NCBI RefSeq assembly: GCF_038500265.1
Contig: NZ_CP150637.1
Location: forward strand, 1,451,501 to 1,515,500
Direction of reading: 5' to 3'
Source of the DNA: Ignatzschineria larvae DSM 13226
Lineage (GTDB): Bacteria > Pseudomonadota > Gammaproteobacteria > Cardiobacteriales > Wohlfahrtiimonadaceae
DNA: 64,000 bases
The notes below the pieces were generated by a model. The model was not told where the DNA came from and did no database searches. It saw nothing but the letters and a program-made list of their open reading frames with translations. The translations under genes and the position numbers were made by a program. Below are positions 25,727 through 40,000 of this stretch, in pieces; the first letter of the stretch is position 1; each line of letters opens with the position of its first letter.

Positions 25727-25997
25727 TGTTCTTCAAAATAGCCTTTATTCATAAATAATTTCAAATAGATTACGCCCGATCAAACAAGAAAAATAATGTG
25801 ACTATTGGCTAATTGAATAGAAATATCTATCTATTATTGAAAGATATTTACACTAAAATTCAATGCATCTATTAGGAAGTACGATAGAATAAGAGACTAT
25901 TTTTTTCATTATTGAGTAGCTATTAATGGATTATTATCCTTTAGGATAAGACAGCAGATAAACGCTCTATTTTTCAACAAACAATCAAGGTAAAACA

Positions 25998-27221
25998 ATG
26001 TTACATGCATCTCAAGATAATAAGCAATTTAATCTTGCTTGGATAAGAGTAATTGCGCTGGCTATTGCCGCTTTTGTCTTCAACACCACTGAATTTGTAC
26101 CTATTGCTCTTTTAACAGATATTGGTGCTAGCTTTGGAAAAACTGCGGAACAAACAGGAATTATCATTACTATTTATGCGTGGATTGTAGCACTAACATC
26201 ACTCCCCTTAATGTTATTGGTTGGAAAATTTGAACGAAAACGTCTATTAAGCAGTGTTTTCATTCTCTTTATCATTAGCCATCTAGTAACATTTATGGCG
26301 AGTAGCTTTGAAATATTAGTAATCGGACGAATCGGCGTTGCAATTTCACATGCCATCTTCTGGTCTATTACAACAGCATTGGCCATTCGAGTTGCACCGA
26401 ATGGAAAACGCTCTCAAGCACTAGGAATTTTAGCAACAGGAACGGCTCTTGCAACTGTTCTAGGAATTCCTTTAGGTCGCATCATTGGCCAAATGATTGG
26501 TTGGCGTTATACTTTCTTACTGATTGGAGCGGTAGCCCTTGCTACGCTTATTATTCTCTACTTTATCCTCCCTCGTCTACCGAGCCAAAATGCAGGATCT
26601 GCAAAAAGTGTTCCGCTTCTATTCAAACGCCCTGCTCTAGTCGGCATTTTCTTTATTGCTGCAATCGCTGTTTCAGGTCATTTTACTGCTTACAGCTATA
26701 TTGAACCTTTCAGTGAGACCGTTGCAAACATTAGCCCTAATCAGACCACCTTACTTCTCTTAATTTTTGGAGGCGCAGGCATTATTGCAAGTATGCTTTT
26801 TAGCCGTTTAAATGGTAAATTCCCCTTACTCTTTTTACCCGGTGCAATTGCCTTAATTATGCTTTCGCTAATTCTTGTCTTACCGAGTACCCATATTCCT
26901 AATGGCATTCTCTATTTATCTGTACTTTGGGGAATCTCTTTTACCTCTTTAGGTTTGATTCTACAACTAAAAGTCTTAGAACTAGCACCTGATGCAACAG
27001 ATATTGCGATGGCAATCTATTCAGGAATCTTTAATATTGGTATTGGTGCAGGCGCATTAATTGGCAACATTGTGATTACCAAGACCTCGTTAGTAGAAGT
27101 TCCTCTTTTCGCATTTGCAATTATGGCTGTTGCCCTTGCCGTTGCGAGCTTCAGCTTTATACGATATAAAGCGGCTTTCCTTAAAGGAGCCGCAGTCACT
27201 CAAGATATTGTAATTCATTAA
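25998..27221 (+). CDS. sotB: Sugar efflux MFS transporter, SotB type
   Basis: 407 residues with twelve predicted membrane helices. The sequence follows E. coli SotB (YdeA) closely: AAFVFNTTEFVPIALL at the first helix, IYAWIVALTSLPLML, RIGVAISHAIFWSITTALAIR, ATGTALATVLGIPLGRIIGQ, AYSYIEPF and IYSGIFNIGIGAGAL. SotB exports arabinose/IPTG-like sugars; the substrate here is untested. It appears monocistronic, with ~270 AT-rich bases upstream and no obvious terminator. Confidence 0.88.
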   Translation: MLHASQDNKQFNLAWIRVIALAIAAFVFNTTEFVPIALLTDIGASFGKTAEQTGIIITIYAWIVALTSLPLMLLVGKFERKRLLSSVFILFIISHLVTFMASSFEILVIGRIGVAISHAIFWSITTALAIRVAPNGKRSQALGILATGTALATVLGIPLGRIIGQMIGWRYTFLLIGAVALATLIILYFILPRLPSQNAGSAKSVPLLFKRPALVGIFFIAAIAVSGHFTAYSYIEPFSETVANISPNQTTLLLLIFGGAGIIASMLFSRLNGKFPLLFLPGAIALIMLSLILVLPSTHIPNGILYLSVLWGISFTSLGLILQLKVLELAPDATDIAMAIYSGIFNIGIGAGALIGNIVITKTSLVEVPLFAFAIMAVALAVASFSFIRYKAAFLKGAAVTQDIVIH

Positions 27222-27334
27222 TGGACTCATTACTCTCTAAATAAAATATTAAATTTTTATTTTTAAAAGAGATTTAGATACTCATAAATGACCACTATCA
27301 AACAAAATTTAAAGGATTTTAAAGGATATTTATT

Positions 27335-27931
27335 ATGAATAAACCTGCCAATTGGGCTTTTATTCCTATTGCTTTGATTGTCATCATTGTTGGATTTCTC
27401 TCAATGGGATATTACAACACTATTCAAGGTTTAGCGGAAAAACAGAATGCTACTGCAGCTGAAATTATCAATCAATATCAACGCCGAGCAGATCTCATTA
27501 CGAACCTTGCAAATACCGTGAAAGGTTATTCCAATCACGAGCAATCCATCTTTACTGATATTGCTGATTCACGTGCGAAACTCGGTTCAATGCAAATTAA
27601 TCCCGACGATTTCAAAGATCCGGCGAAGCTAGAAGCCTATGAAGATGCACAACAAACGCTACAATCGCAACTCTCTAAATTGATGGTGATTGTAGAAAAT
27701 TATCCTGACCTGAAAGCAAGTAATCTTTATCAAAACTTGATGGTGCAACTAGAGGGGACGGAAAATCGGGTAGCTGTTGCCCGCAATCGCAATATTGAAG
27801 CCGTTCGGGAGTATAATACGCTGATTCGCCGATTTCCTTATGTGCTACTTGCTAAAGTATTAGGTTATAGCCCACTACCACAAATGAGTGCAACTCCCGG
27901 TATCGAGCAAGCGCCGGTAATCTCTTTTTAA
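27335..27931 (+). CDS. LemA family protein
   Basis: 198 residues. One N-terminal membrane helix (about 8-26), then the helical LemA domain (QQRADLITNL-type motif QRRADLITNLANTVKGY, NYPDLKASNLYQNLM, ENRVAVARNRNIEAVREYN). The C-terminus faces outside the cytoplasm. Function is not established. LemA genes usually sit directly before a TPM-domain gene. Here that partner (40951-42312) is on the same strand but 13 kb away, with the autotransporter on the opposite strand in between. AAGGA at 27321-27325 supports the start. Confidence 0.9.
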   Translation: MNKPANWAFIPIALIVIIVGFLSMGYYNTIQGLAEKQNATAAEIINQYQRRADLITNLANTVKGYSNHEQSIFTDIADSRAKLGSMQINPDDFKDPAKLEAYEDAQQTLQSQLSKLMVIVENYPDLKASNLYQNLMVQLEGTENRVAVARNRNIEAVREYNTLIRRFPYVLLAKVLGYSPLPQMSATPGIEQAPVISF

Positions 27932-27969
27932 GAAGAATGTTGTAAACAATAAAATTATTCACTAAAGAA

Positions 27970-27999
27970 AAGCCCAATACTTCTTCAAGTATTGGGCTT
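27970..27999. terminator. Bidirectional terminator between lemA and the autotransporter
   Basis: AAGCCCAATACTT, loop CTTC, AAGTATTGGGCTT: a perfect 13-base-pair stem, A-rich on the left and T-rich on the right, between two convergent genes. Confidence 0.9.
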
Positions 28000-28077
28000 A
28001 TTGATTAATCACGTATCAATAGATGATCGGAATGAGGTCAATATCCTTATCAACCCTCACACTCTTTTAAAATATAC

Positions 28078-31000
28078 CTACAATGGATCTTTCTCAAAGT
28101 TATAACGAAGACCAAAGTTGACAGAGATATCCCGATAGCTATGAGACCCCCTACGATAGCCAACGCCTCCCCAGAGATTTAACCCTGGTTTTACTTCTCC
28201 TTCGACTCCAGCTTTGATCTCACCCACATTTTTCATTCCTCTTAACTCCGCTTTTTCTCCATCAAACGAAGTATAGAAAGGTTTAGAATTATGATAGTAA
28301 TTCACTTCAAGATAAGGATTAATCTTATGACCATTTTCAAGCGTTTTCTCCATAAAGAGGCGTACTCCTAAACGGGTTTCCAGATTATTTTCACTCCCCG
28401 TAATATGTGTACCGCTATGATCGGTCATTCCTTTCATATGCGCGCCCATCCAAGTCAACTGTCCTTGCGGCTGGACATAGATATCCTGATCAATCTGCCA
28501 GGTGTAACCTGTTTCCACGGATCCAATAAATCCACGAATCTTCATCGTTTCATCTTGAAGGCCTTCACCAGAAACTTTATTTCTAAAGTTGACGTATTGC
28601 ACATAGCTATCGAAATAAGAGCCCTCTTTCAATTGATCCCCTAGAGTCACATATGCCCCTAATCCAAATCCATTACTTCGGCCTTTGGCTGAATAGTGAC
28701 GTTGACGCTGCTGTTTAGCATCAATGCTACTGTGTCCATAAGCCGCAAATAGACCTACGGTAATTGGGGTATTCTCATCCAACTGATCTTTAATCAGATC
28801 ACCCCCAACCATCATTCTAAAACTGTCAACGGTTACCTTATTCCCTTTATTACGGTCATAAGCTTTGCTGAAATCTCCTCCTACAATTGTCCATAAACGA
28901 CTCGAAGGATCGAGATAGTTACGATCAGATAACTGATGTGCAAAGAGTCGGTTTGCCGTATCTAAGCCTGCAGTATAGACAGCCGTTTCAGGTCGTAATA
29001 TTGGACCATCTCCATTGCCACCAGAACCGTTACCGCCAGATCCGTTACTGCCGGAGCCATTGCCTCCAGAACCATTGCCTCCTGATCCATTACCACCGGA
29101 GCCATTGCCTCCTGATCCATTACCACCGGAGCCATTGCCTCCTGATCCATTACCACCGGAGCCATTGCCTCCTGATCCATTACCTCCTGATCCGTTACCG
29201 CCAGATTCATTACCGCCAGATTCATTACCGCCAGATCCATTACCGCCAGAACCGTTACCACCAGATCCGTTACCGCTGGAACCATTGCCGCCTCCAGATC
29301 CGTTTCCTTCAGATCCGTTTCCACCAGATCCGTTACCGCTGGAACCATTGCCGCCTCCAGATCCGTTTCCTTCAGATCCGTTTCCACCAGATCCGTTACC
29401 GCTGGAACCATTGCCGCCTCCAGATCCATTACCGCCGGAGCCATTGCCTCCAGATCCGTTACCGCTGGAACCATTGCCGCCTCCAGATCCGTTACCGCCG
29501 GAACCGTTACCGCTGGAACCATTGCCGCCTCCAGATCCATTACCACCGGAGCCATTGCCTCCTGATCCGTTACTGCCGGAACCGTTACCGCCAGATCCAT
29601 TGCCTCCAGAACCATTGCCTCCAGATCCATTACTGCCTCCAGATCCATTACTGCCTCCAGATCCATTACTGCCTCCAGATCCGTTTCCTTCAGATCCGTT
29701 TCCTTCAGATCCGTTTCCTTCAGATCCGTTTCCTTCAGATCCGTTTCCTTCAGATCCGTTTCCGCCAGTATCATTCACTAACCACCAATTGCCATCATCT
29801 TCTTTCACTAAGAAATAATCGTAAGCACCGCGAACTACTCGACCATGTTGTTTAAGATCTAATGTATTCACTTTTCCACCAATAGTGACGACTTCCACCT
29901 TTTTAGTGCCATCTGCCAATTCTTTTAAAGGTTGGCCATGTATATCATTCACTTGTAGCGAGCTATTTCCTTCGGCATTTCCGGTAATGATTAAGCGGCC
30001 GGCCTCTTTACCATTACTAGCAATACGAATCAAACTGCCATCAACAGCCTTAAAATCTCCAAAAATCGTAAAGTCCCCTAAAGGTTCTCCTACTGTACGG
30101 GACATTGTGCTACCTACATTCAATTGTCCTTGTAATAGCACATGACCTTTTACAGAGCCATAACCGCCTAATAGACCGTTATCTGCAACGGTAATAGTGC
30201 CATCACCATTACCATAAATCGCATCTTTTACGATATTCATACGACCATTTTGGACAGTGGTATTGATACCCACAGACTGACTGCCTTCGATAGTTAATTC
30301 ATCATCAGCTATTTGACCTACAAAGTTTAATTTTCCAGCAGTTCCTAAAAGCGTGCCACCTTTCAATGTACTGCTTTGTCGGATTGTTAGATCTCCTTCA
30401 TTAATATTGAGTATTGAGCAATCACTGATCGCTAAAGTATCCACAATCTGAGATTTACCACTCAGATCAAAATGACCCTTGTTAGAGATGGTTAAATTAC
30501 CTGATTTACCAAAGACATTATTCATCCCTGCAGTAATTGAAGTTCCATCAATTAAGGTGTTGCCGGTATAACTATTTTCATTCCCTGATAGGATTATTGC
30601 TTCACTGCCCTTAAAGATAAACCCACCGTCACCAACAAGCTCTACACGAAGATCTCGGCTATCCGTTTTCACATTATCTAAATTAGATAAAACAACCACA
30701 TTCTTATCGTTAAAGGCTTTAAGCTCATCAAGCCCATAGTTGAGATGAATGCCCTTATCATCAGTTTTAAGGCCATTAAAACCATAGTAGGCTTGGCCGG
30801 CATCGTTCTGAATGAACGCAGTACTTTGACCTACATCTTTCGATTCAATCAATTTCCCATCTTTATCCGCTAAGAAGATCGCTTCAAAATCGGGATTCAC
30901 CACGCCATTATTATCTTTAACAACCACTTTACCTGAGATTAAAGTTTCTCCATTTTCACCAAACTGTTGGTCTAAGAATGAGATCTTTTGATCTACATTA

Positions 31001-34000
31001 CCTAAATCTTTATCATGAATGGGAATAATGCTTGGATCGACTTGGATCTTATTTTGATCTCCCATCAATGAAATGGTATCGGTCACAGTCAGATGATTAA
31101 AGCGCTTCTCATTAGTGACGGTATTCAATGTTATGGCACCTTTATCAAATGTGAGATTTGCCAAAGATTTACCATCTTCCATTAAGGTTGCAGAACCGCC
31201 AATCAATCCAAGCGATGCTTTCTCAATGGTCGATAAACCATTATTATCTAAGGATAAATCTCCTTGTTTGACATTAAAATCGCCTACAAAATTATCGGCA
31301 GGATCTTTCTTAAGTGCGATCGTGCCTTCGGCACCAACATTGATCATGCCATTGCCGGTAAGACCATAGTTGATATTGTAATCTTCTTCTCGATCCGTCA
31401 CTGACCAAGTAGATCCTTCAGTAAGATTGAGAAGCCCGTCGAAGCCATCATGCTCGCCAGTCACATTGAGTGTATTACCATTGAGCTTAATTTCACCATC
31501 GCCGGTAAAGGCATTCTTGAAATCGCCACTTACTGTTGAGTTAGCAAAATTGAGCTTTCCGGCAATATCCACTAATCCGGTTCCAAGATTACGCAGACGA
31601 TTGACATTAGCTTGAGCCTTTTGCGCAATATTCACCGCTCCAGCATATTCGCTATTGTTCCCTAAAAGATTGATATCGCCCTTATTCAGGTTAAGGATAT
31701 TATTGCGATCTTTCCCAGTAAGGTTATTAGCAAAGTTGCCACCACCATTGATCTCAACTTTATTTGCTCCAAGCAAATTGAGATTCCCTTTACCAAGACC
31801 ATCAGCACTCGCTAAATTGACAACAACGTGAGATCCTAAGTCCACTGTTGAGGCTAAATTCGCATTACTCGATTCAACATTTAACGTTCCTTTCTTGATG
31901 GTAAGAGAGGATTGGTTTGTTCCGTTTAAAGATCCCTTAAAAGTAGAATCTTGCTTGCCAGTTAAGGTTAAGTGCCCACTATTCAAGTTGAATGTCGACC
32001 CTTCATTTTGCATTACACCATCGGCAATTTGGGAAAACTTATCTAAATCAAGATTGCTAATACCGGTAAAGATCAATGCCCCTTTCTGACCGAGTGCATT
32101 ATCTGCGCCGAGCGCGACTTGACCATCCTCAAAGGTGGAATCCCCTTGGTAATCATTATGTTCGCCAGTAACCGTGATCGCTTGATCGCCGGTATAGGTA
32201 AAGCCCCCTTTGCCGGTGAGCTTCACTGAGAGCATTGTTTCTTTTGAACCAGTACTATCAATCGTGACCGCTTTATTTAATTTAGCTGAAAGCGCAGCTA
32301 AGCCATAGCTAGCGTGAATACCATCATCAGCAACTAACTTACTGTAATCGTAGATCGCATCACCATTATCTTCCTGCCCGACAATGGCTTTTTTGACACC
32401 AAAGATACCACTGACCACATTTCCTTCTCTGTCCACTAACGTGATCGACTCTTTATTACCGGTGACGTTGCCGAGTGCAAACGTCTCTCCTAATGTGAGT
32501 TGATTTTGCTGATCAAGAAGCGTGCCCTCAGGCTTAATCGCTTCAATCGCTTGGCCTTTACCTAAGAGCTCTTTATTGTCGATTTCAACTTTCGTGTCGC
32601 CTTGGAGCACAATACCACCGCTTGCGGTTAGGATATTAAACTTCCCATCTTGATCTGTCACTTTTAGGGTGCTGTTATCGAGTGTGAGAGAACCGACAGT
32701 TAACGCATTCTCAACGGTGCCTTTGGTATCTTCTAACAGATGAAGACCAGCTTCTTTCAGTGCTTTCTCTGCAGTGGTATTGAGCACTAAATTCCCATTA
32801 TGTACTTTGAAATGCCCCTTGTAATTTTGATTTTCAGTTTCATTTTTAAGAGTGATATTTTCTGCAGAAGCAACATTGATCATGCCATTGCCGGTAAGGC
32901 CATAGTTGATATTGTAATCTTCTTCTCGATCCGTCACTGACCAAGTGGCATTATCGGCGAGATTGAGTAAGCCTGTAAATTCATTGTGTTCACCAGTCAC
33001 ATTGAGAGAATTACCTTTAAGTAAAATCTCCCCATCACCTTTAAATTGATTATTAAAATCACCAGAAGCCTCAGAATTAAAAGCAAGATTACCGGCAATC
33101 CCGATCACACCGGTTCCTAAGTTATTAAGCGCATTGACATTCGCGGTAGCATCTTTAGCAATATTGATCGCGCCGGCGTAGCCGCTATTATCTGCACCGA
33201 GATTGACCGCCATTTCATTACTATTCGCATTAATATTGAGGGTATTAGAAGCATCGCCGGTGAGTTTATTGGCAAATTGACCATCACCATTGAGGTTAAT
33301 GATATTGTTGCCGGCCTCTAATTCTTCGGCATTCAGATCAATATCACCAGAACCTAAGCTATTTGCGTGCGTTAGATTCAATGTAACATTGCTATCAAGA
33401 TCAATGGCAGTTTTTAGTTCAGCATTAGAACTCTGAACATTCACGATGCCTTGCTTAATATGGAGCTGTGAATTTTCTAATCCTTCGATTATTCCATTAA
33501 TTTCAGAAGTCTCATTGGCAACTAACTGTAGAGTTCCCCCATTTAAGTTTAAAGTAGAATCCTCAGAGATATTTAAGGTATCAATCTGCTGTCTAAAGTT
33601 TCCAAGATCAAAGAGTGATTTACCATTAAGATCAAGGTTACCTCCAACCCCAAAGACTTGATCCATTCCGGCGGTTATCTGGGTGTTATCAAGAATTGTA
33701 TTACCGGTATAGGTATTGAGGTTACCCGAGAGCGTGATCGGTGCATTGCCGGCAAAGGTAAATCCACCTTCTCCTGTTAAACGCACGCGCAGATCGCGAC
33801 TCTTGGTTTTGATCTCCTCATCATTAGAAGTGATCAATACGGCCCTATCTGTCTGCGCAACAATTTCATCTAAACCATAGCTGAGATAGATCTCTTTTCC
33901 TTCCGTACGAAGACCATTAAAGCCATAATATCCCGTCCCGGCACCCTCTTGAATAGACCCAGTACTATGCTCTAGATCTTTTCCCGTAATCAATTTCTTA

Positions 34001-37000
34001 TTGAGATCTGTGAGGAAAATCGCTTCAAAGTCTTGGTTAATCTCACCACTATTATCTTTAACCACAATCTCATTACCGGATGAGAGTAGAACCTCCCCTT
34101 TCGCACCAAACTGTTGGTCTAAGAATGACGGATTCCCGGCAATAATCTCATTAGCATCAACACCTTTCTTCTCAAGTGATTCTTTATTAACACCGATATA
34201 GTTCTTATCACCTTCTAAAATGATTGTTTCCGTTACTTTGAGATGATTGTTAATATTAACATTTTCCGGAATTGTTAAATAAATAGTCCCCTCTTTCATC
34301 GTCAAGTTTTTGACCGACTGATTGGAAACGGTTAAATGAGCTTCTCCGCCGAGTAGACCAAGATTTGCTGTTGTTAAAGCATCAAAAGCCTTTTGATTAA
34401 GTTGCAATCCCCCATTATGGACATTGAAGGTTCCGTTGAATTCTTTCGGATTACGGCCGGCTTCGGGCATAAAATTGATAACACTGTCAGCCACCACACC
34501 GATGGTACCGCTTCCTAAAAGATCATAATTAATATGATAAGAACCTTCTTTTTCAATACTGAGGTTGGCATCTACCCCTAACGTTAAGGAACCTGTAAAA
34601 TCAGTATCATCTTTCGCCCCGAGCATCTTAATCTGATTATTGGTCAAGATAATCTCGCCAGTTCCAGAAAATGCATTGCGTAAATCCCCATTCACACCTT
34701 CATTAAAGTGTAAAGTGCCATCAATTCCTAAGAGCGCTTCGCCTAAGTTGTTGAGATGGTTTACATCTGCTTTTACTTCCTTAGCAATCACCATCGTTCC
34801 TGCAAAATGGCTATTATCTCCTAAAAGATTGACCTCGCCTTGATTGATATTAACAACACTTTGGACACCTTGACCTATAAGATTATTAGCAAAGTCGCCC
34901 ATCCCATTAATATTGAGGGTAGCGCCATCTTGCAAAGTCATTTGCCCTTTTCCTAAGCCATCTGCCTGAGTCAAATTAGCCGTCACTGCCGAACCAAGAT
35001 TAATCGCTGAAGCTAACGACCCATTACTCGATTCAACATTTAACGCGCCATTCTCAACTGTTAAGGAAGATTGATCGGTTCCGCTTAAAGCCCCCTTGAA
35101 AGTAGAATCTTGCTTGCCCGTTAAGGTTAAGTGACCACTATTCAGATTGAGCGTAGAATCCTTATCCTGAGTTGCGCTATCAGCCATTTGTGAAAATGTA
35201 TCTAAATCAAGGCTACTAGCACCGGTAAAGATCAAGGCCCCTTGCTGACCGAGCGCATTATCTGCACCGAGCGCGACTTGACCCTCTGCAAATGTAGAAT
35301 CCCCTAAGTAATCATTATTTTCGCCAGTAACTGTGATCGCTTTATCGCCGGTATAGGTAAAGCCACCATCGCCGGTAAGCTTCACAAAAAGCTTCTGCTC
35401 TTCAGCACCAGTACTATCGATTTTGATGGACTGATCCTTATTTGCCGAGAGTGCTTTGAGTCCATAACCTGCGTGAATCCCGGTATCATTAGCGACTAAC
35501 CCCGTATAATCATAGATACCATCGCCGGCAGTTTCCTGCCCTTTGAGCTGAATATGAATATCCTTCACTTCTGTAATCTCATTACCAGCCGCATCGATCA
35601 GGGTAATCGTCTCTTTATCCCCTGAAGTTTTCCCTTTGGCAAAGAGCTCACCGAGATTGGCGATATTTTGTTGATCTAATAATCCTTTATCGGTATCAAT
35701 TTCGGCATTGCCTAATTGAGATTGATTGTTAATTTGTACTTTTGTATCACCTTTGAGCGCAATACCATTCGTTGCGGTAAGAAGATTGAACTTGCCATCG
35801 GATGTGGTGACTTTCAAAGTACTGTTATTAAGCTCAAGCGAACCAACAATTAAGTCATTCTCAACCGTTCCTTTTGTGCCGGCTAATAGATGTAGATTCC
35901 CCGTTTTCAGCGCATAACCGGCTGTAGCATTGAGCAGTAAATTTCCTTGTTGAACATTGAAGTTACCGCTATATGACTGATTCTCTTTTTTGTGATTCAA
36001 CAAAATATTTTGCGCTGTACTCACATTCACTGTGCCATTGCCGGCAAGGGCATAGTTGATATTGTAATCCTCTTGTCGATCCGTCACTGACCAAGTGGCA
36101 TTATCGGCGAGATTGAGTAAGCCTGTAAACCCATCGTGTTCGCCGGTCACATTGAGAGAATTACCTTTAAGTAAAATCCCCCCATCACCTTTAAATTGAT
36201 TATTAAAATCACCCAAAGCATCAGAATTAAAAGCAAGATTACCGGCAATCCCGATCACACCGGTTCCTACATTATTAAGCGCATTGACATTTGCTGTCGC
36301 ATCTGTAGCAATATTGATCGCGCCGGCATAGCCACTGTTATCTGCACTCAAGTCAACCGCTTCTTTGGCATCATTCGCATTGATATTGAAGGTATTAGAA
36401 GCATCGCCTGTGAGTTTATTGGCAAATTGACCGCCGGCATTGAGATTAATCGTGTTACTGCCCTGATTCAATGTAATGGCACTTGTACCTAAAGCATCGG
36501 CTTTTGCAAGATTGAGCGTCACTTTCGTGCCAAGATTCACACTACTTTGAAGCTCACTATTACTTGAATTAACATTGACAATGCCTTGATTGATATTGAG
36601 CTTAGACTTTTGAGTTCCTTGAAGTGAACCATCAATTGTTGAGGTTTTTGCATCTAAAAGTGTTAAAGTTCCTCTGTTAAGGTTAAGCGCCGAGTCTTCG
36701 TTAAGATCGAGCTTGCTCACCTTTTGGGTATATTGATCAAGATCGAGTTTCGCGCCTTTCCCAGCTTCAGTTGTCAGCGTTAATGCTCCTTGCTGACCAA
36801 AAATATTGTGGCTTTTTGCGGTAATATCAGTACCAACAATATCAGTATCTCCTTTGTAATCATTGGCAAAACCATCAATGACAATCGCTTTGTCCCCTTT
36901 GAAGATAAAGCCCCCATCGCCGGTCAGTTTAGCGCGGAGAATATTCGAGATTCCTGTCACATTTTCTGTGGTAGATAAGACCTCGATATTTTTAGCTTGA

Positions 37001-40000
37001 TAAGCTTCTAATACGGCTAACCCATAGTTAAGATGGATTCCTTCATCATTAGATAAAAGCCCATTAAAACCATAGTAGGCTTTCCCATTCCCACTTTGAA
37101 GCACCCGGTCACTCATCTCTACATCTTCTGCACGGATATAATTCCCATCTTTATCTGCCAAGAAGATCGTGCCGGCAGTTTTATCCACCTTACCAAAAAC
37201 AAGCGTTTCCCCAATCACCCCAAATTGCTGATCAATAAAAGAGGGTTTTCCAACAAAACTCGAGCCCCAATCAATATCGTGCTTCTCCACTGATTTTGCA
37301 GAATCGACTTTGATCAAGTTATCTTGCCCGACAAGTTTTACCGTATCAGTAACATAGAGATGGTTTGATCGATCACCATTCTTAAAAGGCTCTATATAAA
37401 GTGCGCCATTCTCAAAAGTAAGATTCTTCACTTTCTGTCCATCAAGCATCACATTCGCCTGCCCCCCTTTTAAGCCTAAAGAGGCATTAGTAAGAACATC
37501 AAAACCGGTTTGATCGAGCAACAGCTGTCCTTTAGTAACATCAAAGTTCCCAGTGAAAGTTTTGTTACCGGCATTTTTAAGTGCAATGGTTCCGCCGGCA
37601 TTTACCGTAGCCGTTCCATTGCCGGCTAAGGCATAATTAAGGTTATAGTTATCTTTTTGAGTCACATTCCAATTGGCTTTCTCACCAAGATTCGCAACAC
37701 CGGTAAAACCTGCGTGATCACCTTTAATATTAAGCTTATTATCAGTTAATGTAACAGTTCCTGCACCTTTTAACGTATTATTAAGATCCCCATCGATACC
37801 GCTATTAAAATATAAAGTACCGGCAATCCCGATTATTCCTGTTCCTAGATTATTCAGTGCTTTGACATTGACTTGCGCTTTGTCAGCGATGTTGAGTTCA
37901 CCGGCATACTTACTATTATCCGCAGTCAATGTAATGGCGCCATCTGTGCCATTAATATTGAGTTGGTTAGAGCTATCACCCTGCACACGATTAGCAAAAT
38001 CGCCGGCACCATTGATTGCAATCTTATTACTACCTATAAGATTGATGTTTCCTTTTCCTAAACCATCGGTTTTAGCAAGCGTTGCGGTAGCTTTTGAGCC
38101 TAAATTAATCTCTGCTTTTAATGTATCGTTACTCGAATTAACGGTTAAAGCACCTTGATTGAGGTTTAAACTCGAATCTTTTCCACCCTGTAATTGTCCC
38201 TCAATCAGACTCGCCTGATTAGCAGTCAGCGTTAAATTCCCGCTATTAAGATTGAGTACTGAATTTTGATCGATCGTGGTAAAACTCGCATTTTGTGCAA
38301 ATGTCGCAAGGTCTAAGTTGCTCTGATCTTGCAAGAGTAACGCGCCCTGCTCTCCTAATGCGTTATTCGCGCCAAGCAGTACTTGACCACTCTTTAGTAT
38401 CGAATCCCCGAGATAATTATTCTCACCATTTGTTACCGTGATCAATTTACTGCCAGTATAGGTAAAACCACCATCTCCGGTCAGTTTAACAAAGAGTTTT
38501 TGCTCCTTTGCATCACTACTATTAATCGATACCGATTGATTTTTATTTGCTGAAAGTGCCGTTAAACCATAGCCAGCGTGAATGCCGGTATTATCAGCCA
38601 CTAAACGACTATAATCATAATAGGCAGTCCCTTTACTCTCTTGCCCTATGATTGGTTTGGAAGTTTTCACCACATTCGTAATGGCACTACCGCTACTATC
38701 GACCAAAATAATTGAATCTCGATCACCTTCTGTTTTTCCTAAGGCGAAAGTTTCACCTGTAACCAATTGATTCTGCTGATCAAGAAGCGTTCCTTCTGGT
38801 TGAATACTATTAATCGCCGATGTTTTCCCTAAGAGATCTTTATTAGCAATCTCAACCTTATTATTCCCCGTTAAAGTGATGCCATTGGTCGCTGTGATGA
38901 GATTAAATTCATTATTACTATCCTGTACCACTGATAACTTACTATTATCAATCGTTAAACTACCCACGGTGACATCATCGAGTACTTTACCGGAACTATT
39001 GGTACTATTGAGAATAAGATTCGCATTACCAAGCACATTTTGGCTCAATTTATCAATATTAAGCGTACCTTGAGCTACCGTAAACTTACCAGTAAAACCC
39101 TGATTTTCTTTATTATTTTTAAAAGCTATTTCTTGGAGAGGAGTACCTGTTTTTATAATAACATTCCCTTCCCCTTTTAATTGATACTTAAAATTATAAT
39201 TACCTTTCTGGATGACACTCCAAGTGGACTTAGGTGTTGCAATATTAACGATACCATCAAATAGTGAATGATCACCGGTTGCTTTAATGAGATTTTCTCC
39301 AACATTAATAACACCACTTGATCGCAGCGCATTACTAAAGCTATTCACTTTATTATTTGAAAACGTAAGAACAGCTTCGGGTTTCACCCATACGGTTCCT
39401 GATGGGCCAAAAGCATTATCAGCGGCAACGGTCGCCTCCTTACCGTTTGTGATCTCTGTTGTTCCTGTAAATTTATCTTGAGATTGATCAAAGCTATTAT
39501 TACCCTTTATAGCAAAATATCCGGCCCCGACAAGTGTATTTAAAAACTTACCATCTGCTAGCGTTTCTAATGTCCCATTTTTCTCTACATTTAAGGTTGA
39601 AGCGCCGTAAGCATCAAGTTTATAAAGACGCAGTACGGTTCTATTCTTGCCATTACCGACATTTATAATTCCTTTATAATCAGGATTAGAAGTTTTGGCA
39701 TTCATATCGACGTTATTTAAATTATAAATTCCTGTTCCATCCGATATGAGTCGTAAATTATCTCCTGATGTGTAATGACTTTCATTAACCCCGATATTAA
39801 CAATCGCACCGTTTTTTAGAGAAATAAAACCTTTTTTTCCTCTATCAAGATCTAAAGCATCAATGCCTGTTTTATTAAAAAAGTTCGTATTATAAACACT
39901 CAGTGTCGATTGATTATCTAGCTCTATTCCACCGATACTGCCGAGAAATAGTGTACGCGTATTCATTGCACTTTTATTATCTATTTTAATAATAAAAGAA

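Noticed and set aside
28999-29770. Possible CRISPR array or minisatellite
   Set aside because: Units are contiguous with no unique spacers and keep the reading frame; this is linker-coding sequence.
28887-29855. Long open frames (322, 267 and 270 codons) on both strands across the Gly/Asn/Ser tract
   Set aside because: They exist because the 15- to 18-base purine-rich repeat has no stops in several frames; translations are simple repeats (PPEPLPPDP, IRYRQIHY, LKETD) and overlap a clear autotransporter gene.
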